From: Conchocele bisecta
Lineage: Eukaryota; Mollusca; Bivalvia; Lucinida; Thyasiridae
DNA: 64,000 nt
Direction of reading: 5' to 3'
Assembly: GCA_029237695.1 (NCBI GenBank)
Contig: CM055274.1
Location: forward strand, 20,015,505-20,079,504
The position numbers were made by a program, and so were the translations under genes. A model generated the notes under the pieces. It saw nothing but the letters and a program-made list of their open reading frames with translations, searched no databases and was not told the origin of the DNA. This document shows positions 36,060 to 47,536 of this stretch, one piece after another (positions within the stretch are counted from its first letter, which is position 1; the number at the start of each line of letters is the position of its first letter).

Positions 36060-37760
36060 CTCAACAGCCGCACTGTCAATGGTTCCGACCTCAAACGTCC
36101 CCTCACAAGCCCGCCCCCTCAATGGGCGGCCTCAAACATCCGCCCCTCATAGCCGCCCTGTCAATGATCGGCCCCTCACATTTAATAATCCCCCCTCACC
36201 GCCGCCCTCAATTGGTCGGCCTCCAAACGTCAACCCTCCACAAAACCACCCTGTTTCATGGTTCCGGCTCAACGTCCCCTCACAGCCGCCCAGTCAATGG
36301 TCGGCCACAAACGTCCCCTCACCAGCCGCACTGTCAATGGTCGGCCTTCCAAACGTCCCCTCACAGCCCCCCAGCCACCCTGTCAATATCGGCCTCAAAC
36401 GGTCCTTAACCACAGCCGCACTGCCAATGTCGGCCTTTCAAACCCGTCCCCTCGCAGCCGCAACTGTCAATGTCGGCCTTCAAACGGACCCCTCACAGCC
36501 GGCACCTGTCAAATGGTCGCCTCAAACGTCCCCCTCACAAGCCACCCTGTCCCAATGGTCGGCCTCAAACGGTCCCCTCAACAGCCGCCCTGTCAATGGT
36601 CCGGCCTCAAACGTCCCCTCACAGCCGCCCTGTCAATGGTCCGACCTGAAAACTTCCCCTCACAGCCGCCCGTCCAATGGGTCGGCCTCAATCGTCCCCT
36701 CATGAAAAGCCGCCCTGTCCCCAATAGATCGCCTCAAATAATATCCCCTCACAGCCGCACCTGTCAATGGTCGCCTCCAACGGTCCCCTCCACAAGCCGC
36801 CCTGTCAAGCGCCTCAAACGTCTCCCCTCACAGCCGCACTGTCAATGGTCGGCCTTAAACGGTCCCCCCCTCACAGCCAAAACCCTGTTCCCCAATGGTC
36901 GGCAATCAAATGTTCCCCTCACCAGCCGCCTGTCAATGGATCGGCCTCAAACGTCCCCTCAACAGCCGCCCTGTCAATGAATCGGCCTCCAACTCCCCTT
37001 CACAGGCCGCACAGGACCAAATGGTTCGGCCAATCGAACGTCCGCCCTCACAGCCGCACCTGTCAATGGTCGGCCTTCAACGTCCCCTCACAAGCCACCC
37101 TGGTCATGGTCGGCCTCAAAACGTACCCCCTCACAGCCGCACCCTGTCCAATGGTCGGCCTCAAACGTCCCCTCGCAGCCGCACTTCCAATGGTCGCCCC
37201 TTCAAAACGTCCCCTCACAGCCGCACCCTGTCAATGGTTCGGCCTCAAACGTCCCCTTCACACCACCCTGTCAAATGGTCGGACCTCAAACGTCCCCTCA
37301 CAGCCGCCCTGTCAATGGTCGGCCTCAAACGTCCCTCACAGCCCGCCCTGTCCAATGGTCGGCCATCAAAACGTCCCCTCACAGGGCCGCCACTGTCCAA
37401 TGGTCGCCTCAATCCGTCTCCCCCTCATAGCCGGCCCTGTCAATGAAATCGCCTCAAATAATATCCCCTCACAGCCGCCCTGTCAATGGTCCGGCCCAAC
37501 GGTCCCCTCACAACCGCCCTGTCAAATGTCGGTCCTCAAACGTCCCCTCACAGCCGCACCCTGTTACAATGGATTCGGCCTCAAACGTCCCCTCCACAGC
37601 CGCCCTGTCCAATGTCGGCATCCCAAATGTCCCCTCATACAAAGCCGCCTGTCAATATTTGGCCTTCAATAACGTCCCCCTCACAGCCGCCCTGTCAATG
37701 ATCGCCTCCAACGTCCCCTCACACCGGCACTGGTCCAAAAATGGTCGGCCCTCAAACTCC
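36060..37760. other. Indel-rich stretch of the 39-bp array
   Basis: Between clean flanking arrays nearly every unit carries one or more single-base insertions or losses, many at C, G or A runs (for example GGTCCCCCCCTCACAG). Substitutions are not similarly raised. This pattern is typical of unpolished long-read consensus, not biological divergence. Confidence 0.7.
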
Positions 37761-38930
37761 TCCTCACAGTCGCACTGTCAATGGTCGACCTCAAACGTCC
37801 CCTCACAGCCGCCCCGTCAATGGTCGGCCTCAATCATCCCCTCATAGCCGCCCTGTCAATGATCGGCCTCAAATAATATCCCCTCACAGCCGCCCTGTCA
37901 ATGGTCGGCCTCCAACGTCCCCTCACAGCCGCCCTGTCAATGGTCGGCCTCAAACGTCCCCTCACAGCCGCTCTGTCAATGGTCGGCCTCAAACGTCCCC
38001 TCACAGCCACCCTGTCAATGGTCGGCATCAAATGTCCCCTCACAGCCGCCCTGTCAATGATCGGCCTCAAACGTCCCCTCACAGCCGCCCTGTCAATGAT
38101 CGGCCTCCAACGTCCCCTCACAGCCGCACTGTCAATGGTCGGCCTCAAACGTTCCCTCACAGCCGCACTGTCAATGGTCGGCCTCAAACGTCCCCTCACA
38201 GCCACCCTGTCAATGGTCGGCCTCAAACGTCCCCTCACAGCCGCACTGCCAATGGTCGGCCTCAAACGTCCCCTCGCAGCCGCACTGTCAATGGTCGGCC
38301 TCAAACGTCCCCTCACAGCCGCACTGTCAATGGTCGGCCTCAAACGTCCCCTCACATCCACCCTGTCAATGGTCGGCCTCAAACGTCCCCTCACAGCCGC
38401 CCTGTCAATGGTCGGCCTCAAACGTCCCCTCACAGCCGCCCTGTCAATGGTCGACCTCAAACGTCCCCTCACAGCCGTCCCGTCAATGGTCGGCCTCAAT
38501 CGTCCCCTCATAGCCGCCCTGTCAATGATCGGCCTCAAATAATATCCCCTCACAGCCGCCCTGTCAATGGTCGGCCTCAAACGTCCCCTCACAGCCGCAC
38601 TGTCAATGGTCGGCCTCAAACGTCCCCTCACAGCCACCCTGTCAATGGTCGGCCTCAAACGTCCCCTCACAGCCGCACTGCCAATGGTCGGCCTCAAACG
38701 TCCCCTCGCAGCCGCACTGTCAATGGTCGACCTCAAACGTCCCCTCACAGCCGCACTGTCAATGGTCGGCCTCAAACGTCCCCTCACAGCCACCCTGTCA
38801 ATGGTCGGCCTCAAACGTCCCCTCACAGCCGCCCTGTCAATGGTCGGCCTCAAATGTCCCCTCACAGCCGCCCTGTCAATGGTCGGCCAATGGTCGGCCT
38901 CCAACGTTCCCTCACAGCCGCCCTGTCAAT

Positions 38931-38958
38931 GGTCGGCCTCCGACGTTGGAGGCCGACC
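38931..38958. repeat. Terminal hairpin of the 39-bp array
   Basis: GGTCGGCCTCC then GACGTT then GGAGGCCGACC: the last unit turns back on itself as a perfect 11-bp stem exactly where the array ends. Confidence 0.85.
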
Positions 38959-38960
38959 AA

Positions 38961-39957
38961 GTACACAGTAGGTTCCGCATAGAATTAGCAATATGAAATA
39001 ATGCTTTAAATGCGACTTCACAAACCACGAACTCACTACATTCTGCTATTACGAATTCCTTGATACAGGCCTTGGACCGAAATTTTGGAACAGTGGGTTC
39101 GTGGTTTATGAAGTACCATTCAATTATTTCATATACAGTCATACTGTGTATAAAGGCCAGCTATGGGAAGTGAAAAATCTGGCCTTTGTTCACAGGTGGT
39201 CTTTATTCGCAGGGTCATTTATATAGTATTTGTGCCATTGGGACAACAAAATTGTGGCCTTTACAGCCAGGTGATTGCTATTCGGAGGTGGTCTTTAGCA
39301 CAGGTTCGACTGTATATCAAATAATAATTGTATATTATCAGGTGTGTTGTTTTGTTTAATTAATTATAATTATGTTTATTTCCGGTTGTTTTGTTTAATG
39401 AATAATTATTATATATTTTTCCATTTTTTGTTTTATTTAATGAACTGCATGTATATAATTGATTTACTTTCTACTTGTAGTTTTGTTTAATGAATTATAT
39501 TTGTTTTCAAAGTCTTCAAATTACATGCTTAATGTTTTTATCTTCATCTTTATTTTTGAATTACTGAATGTTCGAGTACTTCTCTGTAAATTATTACATA
39601 GCATTATGGCTTTATGACCAATGTAGACTCAGATCAGCAAGCATATCTGATCAGGGTCTACACAATTCAGTCAGTGAAACACCCATCTCTTTTTTCACAA
39701 ACAATTTAAATATTTATCAGACTGCAGCCGTGTGCTAGCATAGCTGGGTCTAGACTGGCCGCAAATGCCATAAGCCCCATATATCCATCACATATAAGAA
39801 AATGCTACTAGTGTGTGATAAGGGGTTACACAACCGCCTGCGTTAATCTTTCCCAGATTAGCAACGTTTCTGAACATGCAAACTCGCAATCAAGCAATTT
39901 GATTGTCTGGGATATTGTATATGCTGACGAGACGACTCACTATGAGCCGTCACATCT
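38961..39957. other. Intergenic, AT-rich, no gene seen
   Basis: Repeated GTTTTGTTTAATGAAT-like words (39,345-39,500) suggest a decayed tandem repeat. 39,605-39,810 has GATCAG-family fragments. No gene is recognised. Confidence 0.4.
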
Positions 39958-40262
39958 GTAGCCTATGTCATCCAACTTGCAAAGTATACTTATCTAGCAA
40001 AGTATAATTTGAGGGAGACATTTTGAATTGAAGGATAAATTTATTTATTTTTACTATACTAAATGTATTACATTATCACAGCCATTTTGGCTGTGATAAT
40101 GTAATAAATTCAGTATAATAATTCTGCATACTTTTAATCATCAAATATATGCAGTGGTTAGTTCTATATGAAATAATGCATTTTGGGAAAAATAAATGAT
40201 TTCTCCCTCAAAATATACTTTGCTAGATAAGTATACTTTGCAATTTTGATGAAATCGGCTAC
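39958..40262. mobile_element. Palindromic MITE, AAAGTATACTT family copy 2
   Basis: Ends GTAGCCTATGTCATCCAACT and TTGATGAAATCGGCTAC are inverted. The centre CATTATCACAGCCATTTTGG folds with GGCTGTGATAATGTAAT. It is nearly the same length as copy 1. Confidence 0.8.
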
Positions 40263-40570
40263 AGGAACAAAACTGTTTGCAAAAACAGCAAGCTGCTTGC
40301 CGTCAAGCACAATGTTCAAACATTTTGCAATAAATACATTGACAAATATTGGCAAGATTAGCGCAGGCGGATGTGTACTGGGTAGAAAAAGTAGTCATAC
40401 ATTGTTGAAGCTGTTTGTCGGCACGGTGTTTACTACCAATCGCTATGGATGTGAAATGCATAATGTGAGGTTCGGGCGGCAAACTTGCTAACATTGCAAA
40501 CAAATCAGAAACATAAACCCAAATATATAAATATGTCAGTTCATTATCTTGAAGTTGGCAATTTCATGTC

Positions 40571-40742
40571 GTATTTAGCTAGACACAAATACCGAAGATG
40601 CAATTTCCTTTTTGACAAGTGAACCAACCAGTTATTGCCGAATGGTTGCCATGCCAGTATTTAGCTAGACACAAATACCGAAGATGCAATTTCCTTTTTG
40701 ACAAGTGAACCAACCAGTTATTGCCGAATGGTTGCCATGCCG
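40571..40742 (+). repeat. Perfect 86-bp tandem duplication
   Basis: Starting GTATTTAGCTAGACACAAAT, the 86-bp sequence at 40,571-40,656 is repeated at 40,657-40,742 with a single difference at the last base. It is a recent event or an assembly artefact. Confidence 0.9.
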
Positions 40743-40952
40743 CTGTATACATCGCATACACGTTGAATCTGGTGAAAACTGCATGTCCAGAAATGACACG
40801 ACGACCAATCAAGAATCACAAGAGATTAGCAAGATGGTAATGAATTCCCAGCCCATAGTGAAAGTAATAGACATGTATGTCACTACATGCATACCGACCA
40901 ACTCTCAAAATTGTTTTGATATAATTGTTCAGTAATGCTTCAGTAATACACG

Positions 40953-41022
40953 TAGTGGTACCTTTCTAAACCGGACACCCTGAGAAGTCCCTAGAGTATT
41001 CGGTTTACAGAGGTTCCACTGT
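40953..41022. repeat. GTGGAACCTC hairpin repeat
   Basis: The inverted ends GTGGTACCTTTCTAAACCGG and TACAGAGGTTCCACTG belong to the same family as 26,006-26,076. Confidence 0.6.
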
Positions 41023-41199
41023 ACAAGCATACACCATCACACCATCATACTTTTATCAATTTTGCTGTTGAATCTGTAGGTATTTCATATAATAAGTTAC
41101 TGGAAATGTTTCTGACTTTCGGGAATTTATCACCAACTGACCGGGCTCTGACCACTCTAACGCATCCCCTGTTTCACGTCTGGCCAAACGTTTTTCCCC

Positions 41200-41430
41200 A
41201 GGCTATGGAGCCCCGCAGGGGACATGGATAACAACGAAATAACAATTTGTTCCGTCAATTTAACAATTCGTTCCCTCGATTTAACAATTCGCTCCCACGA
41301 ATTAACATTTGGTTCCCACGAAATAACAATTCGTTCCTTGGAATTAGAAATTCGCTCCCACGAAATAACAATTAGTTCCCTCAATTGAACAATAATTATT
41401 CGTTGCCTCCAATTAACAATTCGATTTTTT
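41200..41430. repeat. GTTCCC array, second locus
   Basis: The boundary motif GAGCCCCGCAGGGGACATGG (41,210) is followed by about ten units such as AACAATTCGTTCCCTCGATT, all in one orientation. This looks like half of the palindromic design seen at 11.2 kb. Confidence 0.75.
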
Positions 41431-41766
41431 CATTAAATTTTGTGTTTTTGAATCCTTGTTTTCGAAATAGAGCGTTCAATAATTCTACAATATATTTTAA
41501 TGTGTCATTGGAAGAATTCCTCCACTAACCCCTTTTGTATTAGCATGACCCGTCGTAGGGGATCACATGAGTCATATACACATCATTGGTAGTAAACAAC
41601 TAGTATTTCAGCTTCAAACATATAAGACAAAAAAACAAAGCGATTGCCAGCGAGTGTCTCACCGATGTCACCCGAATGACACTGGGTGGGTAGCCATCAC
41701 TATAAGGAAGCTATTGTTGATGTTTGGTAATGATCCGATCTGATGACGCCAGAATAGTGACAACTA

Positions 41767-41866
41767 CAGTGGGGTCAGCGTGTAAGTGCACACACGAACG
41801 AATACGACAGGTTGGAACCAACCTGTCGTGTTCGTTCGTGTGTGCACTTACACGCTGACCCCACTG
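41767..41866. mobile_element. 100-bp near-perfect hairpin MITE
   Basis: Arms of about 49 bp start CAGTGGGGTCAGCGTGTAAG and have one mismatch; the turn is GGTTGGAACCAACC. TA flanks both ends (41,765-41,766 and 41,867-41,868). It has no internal unique sequence. Confidence 0.8.
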
Positions 41867-42224
41867 TATGTCTCACTTTCCACTAACGTCGGTGACACAA
41901 AAACTGTACGTGATCAGCTTCAGTCAAGATCAGGGTGTACACAGACTGATACTTGTAAGAGTTGCTGATGAGCCTATAATCCAATATTCGCAAACAGTGT
42001 AGATGCAGATGAGCCGGCTCAAATTTTCACTTTTAGTACCTTAACCAGAACTAAACCTGCAACTAATGTTAATTTATCCCGTCAACACATTGCGTATGTG
42101 CCGTGAAACACGGTGCCGTGAAAATGTTTGATATCCTGTCAATACGACCTAATCACTGTGTATGAATATGTGCTGTGGCTGGGGTTATATTTTTGCATTT
42201 TACAGCCATTTGTAGGTGTTGACG

Positions 42225-42380
42225 GGATAAATAGAATATTAGGTTAGTGCCGTGAATGGGAAAACATATCTGGCGCCGCATGTAAACGGTATGTGCTCGG
42301 CATTGCCTCGCCCACCACGTTTACTGAGCCTTGCCATATGTTTTCCCATTCACGGCACTAACCTACTATTCTCTATATAA
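42225..42380. repeat. Palindrome with GTGCCGTGAATGGGAAAACA arms
   Basis: Arms of about 35 bp (left from 42,230, right to 42,376) enclose about 75 bases containing GGCGCCGCATG and GTAAACG / CGTTTAC. MITE-like; no target duplication established. Confidence 0.65.
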
Positions 42381-42620
42381 CTTGTAGTTCAACCCAGTTG
42401 CATGTTATGTAGTCGTTACTTTATTTTATTAATATTATATATGCGGCTGACATTTGCAATGCAATATCATGTCTCCAGATAAGGAATTAGTAAGTGAACT
42501 GAGTATTGTCACTACATCATTTCTGAAGCAATTGGGTATTTCAAAATTGTAATTGTGTAAAATAGAATCACACTACTGTTTACACATCAGCAGACCGCAC
42601 TTATTGAATAGTTTGCTTCT

Positions 42621-42702
42621 AAATGAAAACAGATCTTGGTATTTCATTAGAATTGTCTCCTTGGAGACAATTCTAATGCAATGCCAAGATGTGTTTTCAT
42701 GG
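42621..42702. repeat. 38-bp-arm hairpin
   Basis: The arms converge on GAATTGTCTCC-TT-GGAGACAATTC and continue outward through ATTAG, CAAGATCTGTTTTCAT-like sequence with three mismatches. Confidence 0.7.
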
Positions 42703-43615
42703 GAAAATAAGAAAATATGCTATATGTGTGGTCTGTTTATTGTTTTCTGTAGCACGATAAACATACAACACATTTTTCATTGCGTTTTGATAATCACTAC
42801 TTCTGATTTCAATTGGGGTTTTGACAAATTTAATTGGGTATTTACGAAATACGCAGCTTATTTGGAGTTGTGAAATATTATTCTAAATTTAAACATTTTA
42901 AAAAAGAAATAATCAAGTTGTGATGTCTTATAAATGTATATTTATAGATCTAGTAATGTATTTTAGCAAAGCTTAAAGAAGGTTCAAATCAACGTATGGA
43001 CGAAATGGGGTGTGTGTGGGGGGGGGGGGGTCGTAGCTAGTTATCTCACGTTGAATTTATTTATATAAATCCGGTCCAAATTGTGTCTTATTGCTTGCAA
43101 ACGTATCACGGTTTGTTATGAAAACGAGCAATTACTATAATAATAGTGATTTCGACTAGTGTTGATCCAGATCATCATACATATTTGCGCAATCCGATCC
43201 GGGACTGCATTATTTGTCAGATTCATATTTTCACAATTATTAATTGTATTGAATAATGTAGACGCATATCAGACAGCACAGATATGGGTCTACTCTGTTT
43301 GCAAAACTCACTGTTTCTGCTATTCAATAAGAAATAAACGCTGATATACGGTATAGGACCGGATCTCTATAAATATATTTACAAAGGGAAATAACTAGCT
43401 ACGCTCCCCATCACATAAACTATAATCACAGGACCAAAACCAGTGCAAAAATAAACTGCATTCATTTCGGTATCGACGTCAGTTTTTGAAATTTTGATCG
43501 CATGCGTAGTTGTTAAAAAAAATCATCTGCGAAGTTGATAGGGGTCGAAATAAAAAATCACAAAATAGTTTGTCACGCGTTTGTTAAATTTCAGAGGGTA
43601 CATTTTGATTTAAAA
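42703..43615. other. Intergenic, no gene seen
   Basis: A run of twelve G (about 43,019-43,030) and AT-rich sequence. A 106-aa frame begins in the hairpin at 42,553 but has no recognised domain. Confidence 0.4.
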
Positions 43616-43617
43616 TG

Positions 43618-44600
43618 TACAGTCTGTGCCAAATTCCTTAATAGCGAGTGTGCCCACCCTGCGCCCTAATGGTTGACGTAATTCTCCAACGCATTGACCT
43701 GACGTAACGCATGATCAGGATGTTGGGCAGATTACGCCATTCGCGCTGCAATGCCAGCGTAAGCTGAAGAGCAGAGCATTGTTAATCTTGTGGTTTGCCC
43801 TAGCGTTCCGACAAATGTGCTCGATAGGGTTGAGATCGGGGGAAACCGCAGGCCATTAGCATGACGTCCACGTTGTTCATTGCTAAGAACTGTGTGGTGG
43901 CCCTGGCAGCGTGCGGGCGTGAATTATCTTGCTGCAGCGTAACGCCATGACCATGATTACGAATGAATGGCTACACATGTGGCCTTAAAACGTCACCAAT
44001 ATGTTGCCCTGTATAATTACCAGCTGTGTCTTGCGGTTTCCCATAATCCCGCCCCAGGCCATTACGCTTCGTCCTCCAAACCTATCCCTCTCCACCGCAC
44101 AGCAGTCCGCGAATCTTTCGTTCTTGGTCTGTATACACGAATTCTGCCTTTTGCGTGGCTGAAGGTGAACCGAGATTCGTATGCAAACAGAACTCTGTCC
44201 CAGTCAGCCCGCCTCCAATTAAAATGGCGTCCACATCACAACTTCCTGGAGGCACGGTGATGCCTGGTCATCACCTGACCAGTGTACGGCCGTCGAGCTC
44301 TGATTGGTTATGTGTTACGACGTAACCGATTACGGATGGTCTGCCCAGAGACCCCGTAACGCCGAGCCGTGATGGTGGCTGGCAAAAGGCGTTGACGCAT
44401 GTGCGTCAAAGTAATGTAACGGTCCGTTCTTGCCGTCGTCACACGAGGCCTACAAGATCGAGGAAGGTCACAAACGTCTCCAGTGTCCCTATAGCGTGCC
44501 GTAAGTCGCTCAATCGTTTTCCTGCATCACCAAACCTCCCACATCCAAATTGCCTGATTTCTGTCCTTTTCACAACGCCGTGGAAAAATGAAAAAAGAAA
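43618..44600 (-). pseudogene. Tc1-like transposase pseudogene
   Basis: Minus-strand reading shows, with frameshifts, a helix-turn-helix region (ARRYGVSGQTIRNRLRR) and RPYTGQVMTRHHRASRK. Next comes the first catalytic motif VLFAYESRF, where the expected Asp is Tyr (codon at 44,179-44,181). Then a Gly-rich MAWGGI-like patch, LQQDNSRPHAA with the second Asp, and SPDLNPIEHI as the third motif. This is the DDxD/E layout of Tc1/mariner transposases, which cut and paste DNA at TA. Multiple stops and the lost first Asp make it inactive. The 3-prime end reads AAGGAATTTGGCACAGACTG, a Tc1-type terminus. Confidence 0.85.
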
Positions 44601-45056
44601 ATCAATTTAATTTTTCGAAAACATGATTTCAAACGAATCGTACGATGCATACTCACCACATGTATTTACCTTGTGTTCACCTTGCACGTGGAAAATGTGG
44701 TAAACAGCGTTCCGCTTCGAGAGGGAAATATACACGGCGGACACGTGGTAAACTGTACCCATTTGACGCTGAACATTCCAAAATGTGATATGAACAACCT
44801 GACATGGTTTTTGCTACTTTTCTATTTCTATTCGAAATTACAGTGAAACCTCTCCAAACCGGACACCCTGGGGACCCTGTATGTTATTGCTGTAGGCAAA
44901 TACAGGCAATTTATAGGCAAAGGTTGTGAAAATGGGGTGTTTTTGTTCTCAAAAATATGAAAATTACTTATCTTGATCTGCACTGTTTGCATAAACCGCT
45001 ATAGCGGGCTTTCGGGTTCTAAGGGTTAACAGCTATGGTCATTTTAGGCTGGGTTA
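44601..45056. other. Intergenic with repeat fragments
   Basis: 44,842-44,880 is one arm of the CAGTGGAACCTC family. 44,985-45,030 has AAACCGCTATAGCGGGCTTT, found inverted at 46,840-46,860. No gene. Confidence 0.5.
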
Positions 45057-45109
45057 ATGGGGTCGAATCCCATATTTCACATGTACATGCATATAATCAG
45101 AGATAATGT

Positions 45110-46695
45110 TGGGTGTGTTTATGAATATAAGGACATATTAAATTGGGCCTCTCTGGTTAAATCTATGTTCACACAGCTTGGATTTTACCATGTATGGCTT
45201 TCGCAAGGTGTGGGTGACATTATAAGATTGTTATCAACATTAAAACAACGCTTAACATACAAGTTCGTTCAGGACTAGAACACTAGAATAAATGAATCTA
45301 GTAGAGCTTTATTTTATAAAAAATATTGCATCTTTTGAATATCAATACTATCTAGATTTCATCAGTGTAAAACAGTTTAGAGAGGCTCTAACCAGACTGC
45401 GTGAATCTGCCCACAGGCTGGAGCTTGAAACCGGCAGATGGCATAGACGAATTAGTACACCCTTTGATGATCGTAAATGTAAATTCTGTAACGTGTTAGA
45501 AGATGAATTTCATTTCTTGTTTATATGTCCTGTCTACAATGACTTGAGGGTACGCTACATCGGCCAATACTATAGAAGTAGACCTAACATGTTAAAATTA
45601 GTAACACTGTTTCACTCAGATAGAGCGTCTTATATAAGAAACCTTCAAGTTGGTAATTTCGTTTTCAGAGCGTTCGAGAAACGTAACGAAATTATGTCTC
45701 AGCTAAACAGATATATGTCGTAATTTATTCTTGAAGTAACTGTAAATCAATTGTGTATACTTATTGATAGATATATTTATATAAAATGCTCAGTACAGTC
45801 TCAGAACAGGCTGTGCGAATGCGCAGGCTGATCTGGGACTACGCTGATCGCCAAGTTGACATGTACATTTATGTAATTTCCTACCATACAATCATAGACC
45901 GTTTGTTTACAGTATTACATGTATTATTTGTGAATGTACATGACTGTATTATTGATGTGACTAGCTGTTTTACGCTATTTTGATGCTGATTTAAAGCGCA
46001 TTTGCCAAAAAAAAAAACTCTCTCGAAATTTAAAAATGCTTTAACTACTAGTAATCTTTGTATGCTTTGCTTCGTTAAATTATCATATACTTGTGTGGAA
46101 AGTAGATACATGTATTATATGTGCAATTATTATATTACTTTAAAACGACAATTTGAATAACAATGTATGATCAAAGTATTCCTGTTTGAGGGAAAGAACG
46201 TTCATGCCATGACGCTACCACTGTTGCAGTGTGTTATGTATGTGTATGTGTATGTACATGTACACATATGCATATGTGTCTATATGCACGTATATAGACA
46301 TGTAATACTATACCACATTTAGAAAGAAGATATGTATATGGGTGTGTATATGTGCGTTTATGTGTGTGCATGTATGTGCATGTATGCATGTGTGTGTACC
46401 TGTGTATTTCTATGTATATGTATGTCTATTTCTCATTTATTGCTAAAATTAATACGAGCTATAACACTTAGTGCACCCTATGATCAGTAAGCGGAGACAG
46501 TGCGATGTACATGAGTGTATGATACAAGTACAGATATGTGTATTAGTGGTCGCGGCATTGTCTGAAATATATTTGCCTATTTGCCACGATTGTGGTGTTT
46601 CTGCGTATATTGTTCCATAGTCATGTATGTATGCTCATGAGGCAGTTGCCTCACTCATGAGGCAGTTGCCTCAATGCAATAAACTATTCTTCTTC
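45110..46695 (+). pseudogene. LINE 3-prime end (RT C-terminal domain plus 3-prime UTR)
   Basis: 45,120-45,723 encodes the C-terminal region of a non-LTR retrotransposon ORF2: NWASLVKSMFTQLGFYHVWL, QGVGDIIRLLSTLKQRL, then SSRALFYK and, after a one-base frameshift near 45,320, NIASFEYQYYLDF, LTRLRESAHRLELETGRWHR and a Cys/His cluster (CKFCNVLEDEFHFLFICPVY). This block is common at the end of LINE proteins in molluscs. A TAG at about 45,277 replaces a sense codon. A long 3-prime UTR probably runs to CAATAAACTATTCTTCTTC near 46,690, preceded by a duplicated TCATGAGGCAGTTGCCTCA. It is 5-prime truncated and dead. Confidence 0.8.
46225..46440 (+). repeat. TG/TA-rich microsatellite
   Basis: Imperfect runs of TATGTGTATGTGTATG and TGCATGTATGTGCATG. 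It lies within the probable LINE 3-prime region. Confidence 0.7.
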
Positions 46696-46817
46696 ATATA
46701 TACATGAACAGTTTACAAGGTCGCATATCTGCAATACCGGTATCAAATATTTACAACAATTACATCTGTCATTAATTGTATGAGGTATACGGTATATATA
46801 TACATATAAAACTATAT

Positions 46818-47000
46818 TAACCATTTGAACCAGAAAGCCCGCTATAGCGGTTTATGCAAACAGTGCAGATCCAGATGAGCCGGCTGTTAACGAGCCGCCT
46901 CATCAGGATATTCACTCTTTGATTTGAATGTAATGTTCATATTTTTGAGAATAGAAAATACCCTCTTTTCATAAATGGACTAGTTTGAAAACCATTTTGT
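46818..47000. repeat. CGCTATAGCGG dispersed repeat
   Basis: AGAAAGCCCGCTATAGCGGT followed by TTATGCAAACAGTGCAGATC and GATGAGCCGGCTGTTAACGA. Inverted relative at 44,930-45,030; related GAGCCGGCTC sequence at 42,005 and at 60,970 and 61,770. Confidence 0.6.
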
Positions 47001-47536
47001 GACGGTTGGATTAACATATCAAAATCCAATCCAGTTACATCGGGATGAAAGGATTAATAAAATCGAATCTATTTTACACAACTGCAAACAAGTAAAGTTA
47101 ATAAATGACTGATCAAATGAACATTGTTTAACAGATGTACAGTAGCTGGGTAGAACCAGTACTGTAAACCATGCCAAGGGGAATTGATATAATTTGCTTT
47201 TATTTTGTAACATGACACTGAGAAAATGGAGTCCGGTTTACAATTGAAATATCATTTGATAACTTGTAGAAGTCCATCATGGCTGTGTCATCAATATTCG
47301 TTTGTAACACTCGCTAAAGTTGTAGATCTGCTGTGAAGTTATAGAACTGAATGAATCTGTAAGTATAAGTGTCAGTATAAGAAACTTGTGAAAATGGAGA
47401 TTACACCACTGTTAGACCAGTCTTATAAATAGGTTACCAAAGTTGAAAAAGTGTGAGTAATTCCCTTAGAACTACTTCTATGTCGTTATTGGCATTACAA
47501 TTGGAGGAGCTTGTCCGTTTACTGAGTATTAAACTA
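47001..47536. other. Intergenic, no gene seen
   Basis: AT-rich, no domains in the 64-aa minus frame at 47,019-47,213, no clear repeat. Confidence 0.4.

Larger units (their letters stand above)
33799..38960. repeat. 39-bp satellite array, ~130 copies
   Basis: The unit is GTCGGCCTCAAACGTCCCCT then CACAGCCGCCCTGTCAATG (39 bp). CTCCAACG versus CTCAAACG variants dominate different stretches. A higher-order pattern is marked by AAATAATATCCCCTCAC at about 35,539, 35,932, 36,736, 37,456, 37,873 and 38,540. Because 39 is 3 x 13 and the unit lacks stops, open frames of 355, 366, 413 and 566 codons occur on the plus strand and up to 356 on the minus strand. They overlap in different frames. I treat it as non-coding satellite. 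Confidence 0.92.

Noticed and set aside
34709..36409. 566-codon open frame
   Set aside because: It is a translation of the stop-free 39-bp satellite. Other frames and the opposite strand are equally open and there is no start or splice logic.
37741..38982. 413-codon plus and 356-codon minus frames
   Set aside because: Same satellite explanation; the overlapping frames on both strands cannot all be genes.
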